Shown in pieces: positions 7,829-15,700 of a stretch of DNA of 16,949 nt. The first letter of the stretch is position 1; each line of letters starts with the position of its first letter. The notes below the pieces were generated by a model. The model had not been told where the DNA came from. It worked only from the letters and a program-made list of their open reading frames with translations, and made no database searches. The DNA is from Bacteroidota bacterium (GTDB taxonomy: Bacteria > Bacteroidota > Bacteroidia > Chitinophagales > Chitinophagaceae): contig JAEZRL010000048.1 of NCBI GenBank assembly GCA_023440945.1, positions 1 to 16,949 of the forward strand, written 5' to 3'. The translations under genes were made by a program, and so were the position numbers.

Positions 7829-9034
7829 TTAAAGCCGGCATCTGTTTTCAAAGATAGTTAAGAATTGATGGAGTATATATCCCCAATTTTGGATAGGCAT
7901 GCTCCATTTTTTTTCAATATTGGTGATGGCCATATAGACTGCTTTTAAAGCGGCCTGATCATCTGGGAACTGCACTTTTGTCTTCGTGTATTTTCTAATA
8001 CCGCGGTTAAGATTTTCGATGGTATTGGTCGTGTAAATAATTTTTCTAATCTCTAGGGGATAGTCAAAATAGCTGGTGAGGCAGTCCCAGTTATTGCGCC
8101 AGGATTCGATAGCATGGCGGTATTTATGTCCCCATTTTTCAGAAAGTCTTTCCAATGCCGCTTCTGCCCCGTCCCTGTTAACAGCGCCATAAACATCCTT
8201 TAAATCGGTACAGAACTCTTTACGGTCTTTCCAGACCACATATTTGCAGGAGTTACGGATCTGGTGGACGATACAGAGCTGGGTTACAGTATCGGGGAAT
8301 ACGCCCTTAATGGCATCGGTAAAGCCTTTGAGATTATCCGTACAGGCGATCAGAATATCTTCCACACCCCGAGCCTTTAAATCGGTCAGTACACTCATCC
8401 AGAAAGAGGCGGATTCTGTTTCAGCCATCCACATCCCTAAAACCTCCTTTAATCCATCTTTTTTAAGGCCAATAACCAGGTAAATACACTTGTTGATATA
8501 CTTACCGTTGTGCTTTACCTTTAAGACAATACCGTCCATCCAGACGGTATAATACACCGCTTCCAAAGGCCGTTGCTGCCATTCTTTGACGTGCTCAATA
8601 ATACGATTGGTAACATTAGAAATAGTTCCCTCGCTGACATCAATGCGGTACACTTGTTTGACCTGTTCTGTGATGTCAGAAGTAGTCATGCCCCGGCTAT
8701 ACATACCAATAATCGACTCTTCGAGCTTATCACTCATGCGTTGCCCTTTTGGTATCAACTGCGGTTCAAACTCACTGTTTCGATCCCTTGGAATATTGAG
8801 CACCATATCGCCCAGCGACTGGGTCTTGACTTTTTTGGGATAAGTACCGTTGCGACTGTTGCCTGTGTTGTTGCCATTTTTGGCATGCTTCTCATATCCA
8901 AGATGCTCATCGAGTTCCGCCTGCAACATTTGCTCTACACCTTCCTTGTAGAGTTCACTAAAAAATGACTGAAAATCTTCCTTGCTTTTAAATTGCTTAA
9001 AAAAGCCTTTGGGTAGTTTGTTTTCTTGTTCCAT
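7829..9034 (-). CDS. IS256-family (mutator-type) transposase
   Basis: This 401-residue protein is of normal full length for the family. The DDE catalytic triad is visible: D167 in VWMDGIVLKV, D233 in ACTDNLKGF, and E340 in TTNTIENLNR. The family's C-(2)-H motif appears as LCIVHQIRNS (C254, H257). The N-terminal segment LDEHLGYEKH with NSRNGTYPKKVKT (about 41-71) is the typical mutator DNA-binding region. It would catalyse transposition through a circular intermediate, as known for IS256. It has no frameshift or internal stop. The start ATG (9034-9032 on the minus strand) is the first in frame before MEQENKLPKG, matching the usual N-terminus. A GC-rich hairpin lies in its leader. Confidence 0.97.
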   Translation of the reverse strand: MEQENKLPKGFFKQFKSKEDFQSFFSELYKEGVEQMLQAELDEHLGYEKHAKNGNNTGNSRNGTYPKKVKTQSLGDMVLNIPRDRNSEFEPQLIPKGQRMSDKLEESIIGMYSRGMTTSDITEQVKQVYRIDVSEGTISNVTNRIIEHVKEWQQRPLEAVYYTVWMDGIVLKVKHNGKYINKCIYLVIGLKKDGLKEVLGMWMAETESASFWMSVLTDLKARGVEDILIACTDNLKGFTDAIKGVFPDTVTQLCIVHQIRNSCKYVVWKDRKEFCTDLKDVYGAVNRDGAEAALERLSEKWGHKYRHAIESWRNNWDCLTSYFDYPLEIRKIIYTTNTIENLNRGIRKYTKTKVQFPDDQAALKAVYMAITNIEKKWSMPIQNWGYILHQFLTIFENRCRL

Positions 9035-9035
9035 A

Positions 9036-9049
9036 AACTGTATTTAAAG
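9036..9049 (+). repeat. 14-nt direct repeat of the IS left-end region beside the transposase start
   Basis: The sequence AACTGTATTTAAAG here is identical to 7821-7834, where it spans the inner edge of the left terminal repeat and the transposase stop codon. Here it lies directly upstream of the transposase ATG. It could be an internal transposase-binding site used for autorepression, or a chance or ancestral duplication; the sequence alone cannot decide. Confidence 0.7.
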
Positions 9050-9079
9050 TTAAAAAATCCGGGCCAGAACTTCGGCCGC

Positions 9080-9145
9080 CCCCGGGCAGGCTCGCTTCGT
9101 TCGGCTCCGCTACGCTCCGCCTCACTTCGCTTCACCTGCCCGGGG
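9080..9145. promoter_or_regulatory. GC-rich stem-loop in the transposase leader
   Basis: A perfect 11-bp inverted repeat, CCCCGGGCAGG (9080-9090) and CCTGCCCGGGG (9135-9145), encloses a 44-nt loop. The loop is built of degenerate GAAGCGA/GGAGCGT/GGAGCCG units on the minus strand. It sits inside the IS, 46 to 111 nt upstream of the transposase ATG, and is far more GC-rich than its surroundings. A stem this stable could stop transcripts entering from outside the IS or limit ribosome access, as known for structures at the ends of IS10 and IS50. That role here is inference. Confidence 0.65.
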
Positions 9146-9156
9146 ATTAACTCTCC

Positions 9157-9201
9157 ATACAGTTACTAATAATCTATTTACACAAAGAACTAAACACTAC
9201 C
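9157..9201 (-). repeat. IS right terminal inverted repeat
   Basis: Read on the minus strand from 9201, this gives GGTAGTGTTTAGTTCT, then TTGTGTAAATAGA, then TTATTAGTAACTGTAT. It pairs with 7786-7828 with the same 16-nt offset to the TTGTGTAAA block. It lies on the promoter side of the transposase gene. Confidence 0.85.
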
Positions 9202-9209
9202 TGATTAGC
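9202..9209. repeat. IS target-site duplication, right copy (TGATTAGC)
   Basis: Exact copy of 7778-7785, directly abutting the IS right end. Confidence 0.88.
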
Positions 9210-9260
9210 TAAAGAATTGCAGCTAAGCAATCTTTATTCAATAAGAAAGCTAATAAGTTC

Positions 9261-9692
9261 TTACTTTTTCATCGCCTTCAACTGTTCATTCAATTGCGTA
9301 AGCAGTTCAACTTTTTCCCTTTCCTTCTGTAATAATTGTTGAAACAATTCAACTACTTGCTCAACAGGGCTTTGGTTGTAGGTGGGCTGATAAGCATAAT
9401 TTGCATTAGAGGCACTACCACTAACCGTTATGTTACTTTGAATATTATAGATCGCTTTCTCTTCATTGAAGTTTTTGATTAAGTCTGTAGTTACACCCAA
9501 ACCTTCTGCTAACCTATCCAGTGTTTCATCCGCTATGTTTTCACTTTGTTCCAGCTTCGAAATATTCTGCTGGCTCATCTTTGTATTTTCCGCCAGTACA
9601 ATTTGTTTCATGCCCAATATTTCACGTATGCGCTGCACATTCCGGCCGAGATGAACGGGCTTTTTTGCTTCGGGTTCTGTGTCTGTTAACAT
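9261..9692 (-). CDS. XRE/Cro-family HTH transcriptional regulator with C-terminal coiled coil
   Basis: The protein has 143 residues. Residues about 16-73 form a Cro/C1-type helix-turn-helix: LGRNVQRIREILGMKQ, then the recognition region MSQQNISKLEQSENI (39-53), then LDRLAEGLGVTTDLI. Residues about 80-107 are a polar Ser/Asn/Tyr-rich linker, and 108-141 form a charged helix with a likely coiled coil (VVELFQQLLQKEREKVELL), suited to dimerisation. Small HTH proteins of this layout are common in Bacteroidota. It is convergent with the upstream two-gene operon (now separated by the IS) and divergent from the small ORF at 9888. A perfect inverted repeat brackets its -7 promoter element, which suggests autorepression. 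Whether it controls the neighbouring accessory genes is unknown. Confidence 0.92.
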   Translation of the reverse strand: MLTDTEPEAKKPVHLGRNVQRIREILGMKQIVLAENTKMSQQNISKLEQSENIADETLDRLAEGLGVTTDLIKNFNEEKAIYNIQSNITVSGSASNANYAYQPTYNQSPVEQVVELFQQLLQKEREKVELLTQLNEQLKAMKK

Positions 9693-9715
9693 ATATTAGT
9701 TATAAAATGTAAGGG

Positions 9716-9760
9716 TGGTAAAAAACATGGTACAAAAATAAAATTAGTGGTTTTTTACCA
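9716..9760 (-). promoter_or_regulatory. candidate operator: 11-bp inverted repeat over the XRE promoter
   Basis: TGGTAAAAAAC (9716-9726) and its exact reverse complement GTTTTTTACCA (9750-9760) are separated by 23 nt. The half-sites flank a minus-strand Bacteroidota -7 element. The centre-to-centre distance is 34 bp, a little over three helical turns, which would let a dimeric or tetrameric HTH protein grip both. The likely ligand is the XRE protein encoded immediately downstream. Confidence 0.55.
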
Positions 9761-9761
9761 A
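9733..9761 (-). promoter_or_regulatory. candidate Bacteroidota promoter of the XRE gene
   Basis: On the minus strand, TATTTTTG (9740-9733) matches the Bacteroidota -7 consensus TAnnTTTG at every fixed position. A TTG (9761-9759) lies 18 nt upstream as a possible -33 element. The expected transcript start is near 9726, giving a leader of roughly 30 nt before the ATG at 9692. Confidence 0.5.
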
Positions 9762-9844
9762 TCGTATTTCTTGCTTCGGATGGTTTGATTTATTTCCTTC
9801 GTAAGGATAAAAAAATTAAAGCAAACATACAAGCGATGCCACTT

Positions 9845-9874
9845 GTATTTTACTTAACCTAAAAAGTATTTTAC
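9845..9874 (+). repeat. GTATTTTAC direct repeat with 21-bp spacing
   Basis: GTATTTTAC occurs at 9845-9853 and again at 9866-9874, exactly 21 bp apart (two helical turns), just upstream of the ORF at 9888. Each copy is itself a small palindrome (GTA-TTT-TAC). This could be a regulator-binding pair; in AT-rich DNA chance is also possible. Confidence 0.35.
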
Positions 9875-9887
9875 AACTGCTTTAAGC

Positions 9888-10259
9888 ATGCCTGCCGAAA
9901 ACAACCTATACGATCAATTGCTTGCCATGGGCTTCAGTAAACGCGAGATAGACCAGCAGCTTCACCATGTGGTGATGTGGTATATCCGTGAGGGGAGGAA
10001 GGAGGAGTTGTTGAAGTCCACCGCTTACCGTCAACCCTCAACGGATGAGGGGTCAACCGTCCACCGTACACCGTCAACAGCGGACCGTCCACAGTCCACA
10101 GAAAAGGAGCAATGTGTAACCCATAACCGCAAACCGGTGTTCGGCAACCTCCAACATAAAACAAGCGACCTGCAACCAACTTCTATTTTCAACCGCATTC
10201 GTCATGCTTTGCATTTGATACAAACACGGTTTGCCAAAAAACCAAAGAACCCGGTGTAA
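9888..10259 (+). CDS. hypothetical small protein, repeat-containing
   Basis: I do not recognise this 123-residue ORF. Residues 1-45 look like a genuine helical segment (LYDQLLAMGFSKREIDQQLH and VVMWYIREGRKEELL). Residues about 46-75 are Ser/Thr/Pro/Arg-rich and arise from translation of the degenerate CCGTCCAC/CCGTCAAC repeats that fill this region. The C-terminus (about 98-123) is basic. The start ATG is preceded by CTTTAAGC, with no clear ribosome site, which is normal for the phylum. It is divergent from the XRE gene. The N-terminus argues for coding. The repeat-derived middle suggests either that the repeats expanded into a real gene or that the ORF is partly fortuitous. Confidence 0.5.
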   Translation: MPAENNLYDQLLAMGFSKREIDQQLHHVVMWYIREGRKEELLKSTAYRQPSTDEGSTVHRTPSTADRPQSTEKEQCVTHNRKPVFGNLQHKTSDLQPTSIFNRIRHALHLIQTRFAKKPKNPV

Positions 10260-10508
10260 GGGTGAATGGTCAATGGGGAATGGTGAGTAGTTCGTCCACA
10301 GTTGACGGTCCACGGTCCACGGTTTGAGATGGATAGTGGGTGTTGTGAATGGTCCATGGTCAAGGTGAATGGTCAATGGTCAATTGGGTCAACGCCTGAG
10401 GGTCAATTGCGAACGGTTTAGATTATCCACGACAATTATGATTAAAGATTAAATGTATCAATAGCCTAAGAATCGGCGGTCGACGGTTGACAGCCGACTG
10501 TTGACTAT
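10012..10508. repeat. field of degenerate GGTCCAC / GGTCAAT / GGTTGAC repeats on both strands
   Basis: From 10028 to about 10102, CCGTCAAC, CCGTCCAC and related units follow each other. From 10259 to about 10415 the complementary sense appears: GGTGAATGG, GGTCAATGG, GACGGTCCACGGTCCACGG, GGTCCATGGTCAAGG. A last cluster at 10476-10505 reads GGCGGTCGACGGTTGACAGC. The blocks at 10056-10078 and 10301-10323 are inverted copies agreeing at 19 of 23 positions, so a long stem is possible. The units are 6-9 nt, imperfect and not evenly spaced, so this is not a CRISPR array. The first part overlaps the hypothetical ORF; the remainder fills the gap before the LytTR gene. No rRNA, tRNA or other gene is seen between 10260 and 10683. 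Confidence 0.7.
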
Positions 10509-10683
10509 GCACGGCTTACCGCATCCAACCTTCCCCGTTTTTCTCTATGTGTTATATGTTAAAAAAGGGATTGTTTCTACTTTCCCTTTGAACCTAAAGC
10601 TCCTGCTCCAGTGCAGGGCAAGGGCAGGCTTTTGCCCGTTACGATCAATTTATCAAACCATCAAAAAACTTGTAATAACTGCT

Positions 10684-11400
10684 ATGAAAAAATGGAATGC
10701 TTTGGTGCTGGCGGATGATTCAACACATACCACTAACCTGCTGGTAAAACTGCAGGACAACCGCTGCACGGCTTATCATGTAAATAAAGACCATCGCAAA
10801 ATAAAGAACCTGGTAATTGACCTGGATATTGATTTGGTGTTCCTGCAATTCGCTTATTGGGTCAATGAGCTGCGAAGTGTGCTGCATATACTGAAAGATC
10901 CGCCCAAACTGGTATTTCTTTCCGTTCAGCGTGAAAGGATGAAGGATTACCTCTGGGATGAATTCCCGCTGCATTTAAAAGAGCCTTACTGCCATAACGA
11001 AGTAAAAAAGTTGTTTGAAAGGATAGAAACAACAAGCGTGGATACTGACTTCCAGTTTTTAATTATCCGTTACGAACGGCGTTACCGGAAAATACCTTTT
11101 CGCAACATCCGCTACCTCAGTTTCAAAAACGGTTATACTACCATTCATACTGTCTCGGAAAAATACATGCTGCACTGCAGCCTGCAAAAGCTGTGGGAGC
11201 GATTACCCGAAGAACAGTTCCTGCGGGTAAATCATAAACTTATCCTCTCCCGTTCCAGGCTCAGCGAAGTGAAACAGGGGTTTGTTGTATTTGAGCACAA
11301 ACTGGTGCAGATCAGTCCGGAGTTGAGCGGTGATAGTTTGCAGAAAACCATTGAACCGTTTAGCAGTAGTCAACTGAAACGGGACAAGAAACTTTTTTGA
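10684..11400 (+). CDS. LytTR-family DNA-binding regulator with degenerate receiver domain
   Basis: I place the start at the ATG of MKKWNALVLADD (10684), giving 238 residues. The open frame extends to an ATG at 10501, but that extension reads through repeats and has no family similarity. Residues 1-113 resemble a receiver domain: D11-D12 acidic pair after strand one, S80 after strand four, and KEPY (99-102) where Lys-Pro is usual. The phospho-acceptor site after strand three reads LVFLQFAYW (51-59), with no Asp, so classical phosphorylation is unlikely. Residues about 124-222 are a LytTR DNA-binding domain (RKIPFRNIRYLSFKNGYTTI, LPEEQFLRVNHKLIL). It precedes the TlpA-like gene by 19 nt and heads the SusCD operon, so it probably regulates that operon or is made with it. 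The activating signal is unknown, and no sensor kinase gene is in view. Confidence 0.88.
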   Translation: MKKWNALVLADDSTHTTNLLVKLQDNRCTAYHVNKDHRKIKNLVIDLDIDLVFLQFAYWVNELRSVLHILKDPPKLVFLSVQRERMKDYLWDEFPLHLKEPYCHNEVKKLFERIETTSVDTDFQFLIIRYERRYRKIPFRNIRYLSFKNGYTTIHTVSEKYMLHCSLQKLWERLPEEQFLRVNHKLILSRSRLSEVKQGFVVFEHKLVQISPELSGDSLQKTIEPFSSSQLKRDKKLF

Positions 11401-11419
11401 AAGCCTTAATCGTAATACT

Positions 11420-12703
11420 ATGAAAAGATATTTTTTCCTGTTTCTATTCATTTCGGTGTTGCAGGCACAGGCGCAGGTTAAGACACTTACCGCAGGTGAT
11501 CATTGCCCGGATGTACTGGTAAAAAACATCATCAATTATCCTGTAAGCAGTGCAAGGTTATCCGGTTTTAAATCGAAGCTGGTGATCCTCGACTTTCTTA
11601 CCACCACCTGCAGTTCCTGCATCCGTTTGTTGCCTGAATTAGACAGCCTGCAAAAAGCTTTTAAGGGAGAAGTGCAAATACTGGCCGTAACGTATGAAGA
11701 CAAAGAACTGGTAAGATCGTTTCTTAAAAAGAACCACAAGGCATCGGGCATCAGCATACCGGTTGTAACGGAGGATACCTTGCTTACCGCTTATTTCAAG
11801 CCCCTGCTGCTGCCGCATGAAGTATGGATTGATGTAAGAACGGGCATGGTGAAGGCAGTAACCATACAAGATTATATCACCGCAGCCAACATACAGAAAG
11901 TGTTGAATAATGAAAAGATCAACTGGCCGGTGAAGAAAGACATCCTCGATTTTGACTATACCCAACCTTTGCTGGAAGCAAGGAGCGATGTAAATGCACC
12001 GAAGTTTTATACCGCCCTGTTTCCGCATATAGATGGGCTGGACACAAAGGCAGGACTTGTAAAAGATTCGGCCCACGATACACAGCGTTTTTATTTCATC
12101 AATTTCTCGGTTCTGCACCTGTACGCCCTCGCTATGAACACGCCGCTGCCTTTTGCGGCCAACAGGCGATTGCTCGAAGTAAAAGACAGTTCACATTACT
12201 TTTTCAAGGAAGGGTCAGCTTACCGCGACGTATGGCAACACAACAACCAAATAGGTTATGAAGTGGTTGCACCCGGCTTTTTCACGGTTGATGACCTGAA
12301 AAAGCAAATGAAAGAGTACCTCGACAATTATCTCCATGTTTCTGCGAGCATAGAAAAAAGAAAAATAGGCTGCCTGGTACTTGAAAAAACAAACGATAGT
12401 GAAGTTATACCCCCTTCCTGTAAGCAGGAAAGAGATATCGCCGTACAGCAAAACGGGCAGAGCAACCATGCCTGGCAAGCCACACCTGCCGATCTTGTTT
12501 ACGAGTTGAACAAGATAAGCGGGATGCCACCGGTGTTAGATGAAACAGGTTATACAGGCGGGACGGACATAGAGCTGCCTGCCAACCTGCTTGACATAGA
12601 AGGTTTGAACAAGCGTCTTTCTTCCGTTCACCTGCAACTGGTTCCTGAAGAGAGAGAAATGGACATGTTCATACTGAAAGAGCTACCTCATTCTTCCAAC
12701 TAA
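11420..12703 (+). CDS. exported TlpA/redoxin-like thioredoxin-fold protein with DUF3738-like C-terminus
   Basis: The protein has 427 residues. An N-terminal signal peptide (KRYFFLFLFISVLQAQAQ, cleavage likely after residue 19) sends it to the periplasm. Residues about 22-175 form a thioredoxin fold: LVILDFLTTTCSSCIRLLPE (54-73) with the redox pair C64-S-S-C67, then VQILAVTYEDKELV, and the segment LLLPHEVWIDVRTG carrying the usual proline before the strand. The rest, about 180-427, is a larger region whose end (LNKRLSSVHLQLVPEEREMD) resembles the DUF3738 / soil-associated (TIGR03435) domain. Its likely role is thiol-disulfide exchange or a cofactor-delivery or quality-control function for the neighbouring SusCD pair. 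TlpA-like proteins beside SusCD are common in Chitinophagaceae. It lies 11 nt upstream of the transporter gene. The fold and CxxC are clear; the C-terminal assignment is weaker. Confidence 0.87.
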   Translation: MKRYFFLFLFISVLQAQAQVKTLTAGDHCPDVLVKNIINYPVSSARLSGFKSKLVILDFLTTTCSSCIRLLPELDSLQKAFKGEVQILAVTYEDKELVRSFLKKNHKASGISIPVVTEDTLLTAYFKPLLLPHEVWIDVRTGMVKAVTIQDYITAANIQKVLNNEKINWPVKKDILDFDYTQPLLEARSDVNAPKFYTALFPHIDGLDTKAGLVKDSAHDTQRFYFINFSVLHLYALAMNTPLPFAANRRLLEVKDSSHYFFKEGSAYRDVWQHNNQIGYEVVAPGFFTVDDLKKQMKEYLDNYLHVSASIEKRKIGCLVLEKTNDSEVIPPSCKQERDIAVQQNGQSNHAWQATPADLVYELNKISGMPPVLDETGYTGGTDIELPANLLDIEGLNKRLSSVHLQLVPEEREMDMFILKELPHSSN

Positions 12704-12714
12704 AAATCATCAAA

Positions 12715-15700
12715 ATGAGAAAACATTTTTTATACGGGTTTGTGTTAGTCCTGGGCTGTTTGCCTGTAAAGGACTTTGCCCAAACAGGCTTTAAGATAAG
12801 CGGTACGGTTATATCGGCTGCCGACCGGCAACCCTTACCCGGCGCTGCTGTTACCATTAAGGAGAACGGCAAAACGGTATTAGGCCAGGTTAACGGTTTT
12901 TTTGAACTGTATGCAGACCGGGATAGCTGTACGATCAGGATAAGCTTTACCGGTTATGAGACAAAAGAAATAACGGTTACAAAAGGCACGGCAACCAACC
13001 TGCTTATATCGTTGCAACCGGGAAACAATGAACTGGGTAACGTGGTAGTATCTACCGGCTACCAGTTGATACCCAAAGAAAGGGCAACCGGTTCTTTCGA
13101 GCGGCTTGACAGTGTGGTTATAAACCGCGGTACCTCAGGCAACGTGCTCGAACGACTGGATGGAATGGCCTCTTCGGTGCTTTTTGATAAAAGAACGGGC
13201 AGCACTGTGCCGCATATACAGGTTCGGGGGTTAAGTACGATTACTTCCTCTATTACTTCACCGCTGATAGTCGTTGACAATTTCCCCTATAGCGGGGATA
13301 TGAGAGATATCAACCCGAACGACGTAGAAAGCATCAGCATTTTAAAAGATGCCGCTGCCACTTCTATCTGGGGAGCAAGGGCGGGTAACGGTGTGATCGT
13401 TATTACTACAAAAAAAGCGGCTTACAATCGTCCTTTACAGGTTCATTTCAACAGCAGCGTAACCTTAACGGATAAACCCGATCTTTTTGCATTGCACCGA
13501 ATGTCTTCCGTTGATTTCATCGGCGTGGAGGAAACGTTGTTTGATAAAGGTTATTACGACTGGCAGTTGGAAGACACCTATTCTTATCCCCTTATTTCTC
13601 CGGTGGTGGAATTACTGAACAAGGAAAGAAACGGGGAACTAACGGCAGCGGAGGTACAGGCGCAGATGGATGCTTATAAAACAAAGGATTTTCGCCATGA
13701 CGTACTCAAATACCTCTACCGGACCGGAGTACATCAGCAATACAGCATCGGCATCGAGGGTGGAAGCGCTACCGCCAGCTACCTGCTTTCGGCAGGTTAT
13801 GACAAGGATCTTCAAAGCCTTATTGGAAACAGTTATGAGCGTTTTACGGTTCATTCCGACAATACATTCCGCCTACTGAAAAAGCTCGAAATCCACACTT
13901 CGATATTCTATGCAGAAACAAGAAGTAAAAGCAATAACCCCGGGGGTTATGGTCTTGTCCCCGGCGGAAGCAAAGCAACCTATTATCCTTATGCCTCGCT
14001 GGTGGATGATGCCGGTGGTGCCGCAGCACTTCCCAAAGATTACCGGAAAGCATTTTTAGACACGGCGGGCGGCGGTGGCTTGCTGGACTGGTCGTACCGC
14101 CCTTTGGATGAACTAAAGTATGCCGATAACAACGATGCTTCCCGCCACCTGCTTTTGCATGCAAGCGCCAGGTACAGTTTTACCGGCGATCTGAGTGCAG
14201 AAGTACAATACCAGTACGAAACGGGCAACAGCACTTCGGGAAACTATTACAGCCAGGCTACATGGTACACGCGCAACATGATAAACATGTACAGCAGGAC
14301 AGATGGCGGCTCTGTTACACGGGCCATTCCATTGGGAGGCATAGTGGATGAAGGTACTGCCACTGCACAATCGCATAACCTGAGAGGCCAGTTGAATTAT
14401 GCCCACCACTGGAACAAAAACGAAGTGAATGTGATTGCAGGAGCAGAGTTAAGAGAAGATCATACAACGAATAACGCTTTCAGGGCTTATGGATACAGTG
14501 ATGATAATCTCACCTATGCGAACATGGATTATCTTAACGCATACCCTACTTTCAATGATCTTTTGGGCTACTATTATATCCCCTCCAACCTGGATTTCGG
14601 AGACCAGCTAAACCGGTTTGTTTCCGTTTACGGTAATGCCTCCTACAGTTTTGATAACCGGTATCTTATTTCAGGTAGTGCAAGAAAAGATGCATCCAAT
14701 CTTTTTGGCGTATCCACCAACCAAAAAGGTGTGCCCTTATGGTCTGCGGGTCTGGGATGGAATCTATCCAATGAAAACTTTTATCATTGTGCGGCACTGC
14801 CTTTTTTGAAGCTGCGCGGAAGTTATGGTTACAGCGGCAACGTGAACAATTCCCTTTCTGCTTTGGCGACGCTGCGGTATTTAGGCGCCAGCTATCTCAC
14901 CAACCTTCCTTACAGCAGTGTTAGAAACCCGCCTAATCCTTCCCTGAGATGGGAGAAAACGGGGATGATAAATGTGGGACTTGATTTTGCTACGGTCAAA
15001 AACAGGCTGAGCGGAAGCATAGAATATTATGACAAAAGATCGGAAGATCTTTTTGGACTAGTGCCGGTAGATATGACTTTGAGCGGTGCTACTTTTCTTG
15101 AACTAAATAGTGCCGCCCTGCATACAAAAGGATGGGATATTTCCCTGAACAGTAAAAACCTCGACGGCAAAATAAAATGGACGTCGCGTTTGCTTTTCTC
15201 CACCAGTCACAATAAAGTAACCAAATACGAATACCCTTCCGCACCGCATTTTTATGTGGGCGACGGAAGCATCATATCACCAATAGAAGGTCAGCCTGCT
15301 TATAATATAGTAAGTTTCAAATTCGAAGGTTTGGATCATGAAACCGGTGATCCCATCGGTTATTTTGAAGGCAAGCAAAGCAAAGATTACAATTCCATTG
15401 CCTACGAGGCTACGGAAGATGATATAGTGTATAACGGCTCAGCGATACCAACAATATTCGGTTCTTTAAGAAATGATCTTTCAGCGGGACCCTTTACCTT
15501 ATCCTTCAATGTCCTGTATAAACTGGGTTATTATTTCAGGCGAAGTACGATCAATTACACGGCGCTGTATGTGCAGTGGTTAGGTCACAGTGATTTTGAA
15601 CAACGCTGGCAAAAACCGGGAGACGAAAACTTCACGAATATACCTTCCATGCCGTACCCGCTGAATGGGGCAAGAGAATATTTTTACAGTTATTCAAACG

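Larger units (their letters stand above)
7786..9201 (-). mobile_element. complete IS256-family insertion sequence (1416 bp)
   Basis: The ends are fixed by the perfect 8-bp duplications outside and by the inverted ends inside. Reading inward, the left end starts GAGAGTATAAAATAAC and the right end GGTAGTGTTTAGTTCT; both then reach TTGTGTAAA after exactly 16 nt and share TTAGTAACTGTAT further in. The element carries one intact mutator-type transposase on the minus strand. Length, target duplication size and transposase all fit the IS256 family. The exact target duplication and intact reading frame indicate a recent, possibly still active insertion. It separates the two-gene operon from the XRE regulator and interrupts no recognisable gene. 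Confidence 0.92.

Noticed and set aside
8935..9135. Minus-strand ORF with a Ser/Glu/Arg-rich start upstream of the transposase
   Set aside because: It is a translation of the GC-rich hairpin loop followed by an out-of-frame reading of the transposase 5' end.
7786..9201. IS disrupting a gene
   Set aside because: Joining the flanks at the target duplication gives no continuous ORF; both neighbouring genes end normally before the insertion.
9216..9231. Intrinsic terminator of the XRE gene (ATTGC / GCAAT stem)
   Set aside because: The stem is only 5 bp with a 6-nt loop and no proper T-run follows.
9261..10259. XRE gene plus small ORF as a toxin-antitoxin pair
   Set aside because: The genes are divergent, 195 nt apart, and the small ORF shows no toxin family features.
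9934..10376. Minus-strand ORFs across the repeat field
   Set aside because: They consist of translated GGTCCAC-type repeats (His/Pro/Thr/Val-Asp-rich), overlap each other, and show no domain.
10012..10508. CRISPR array
   Set aside because: Units are only 6-9 nt, imperfect, in both orientations and without regular spacers; no cas genes are in the window.
10501..10683. Longer start for the LytTR gene, adding 61 residues
   Set aside because: The extension has no LytTR/receiver similarity, begins in the repeat field and lacks a regulator-like composition; MKKWNALVLADD at 10684 starts the receiver's first strand as expected.
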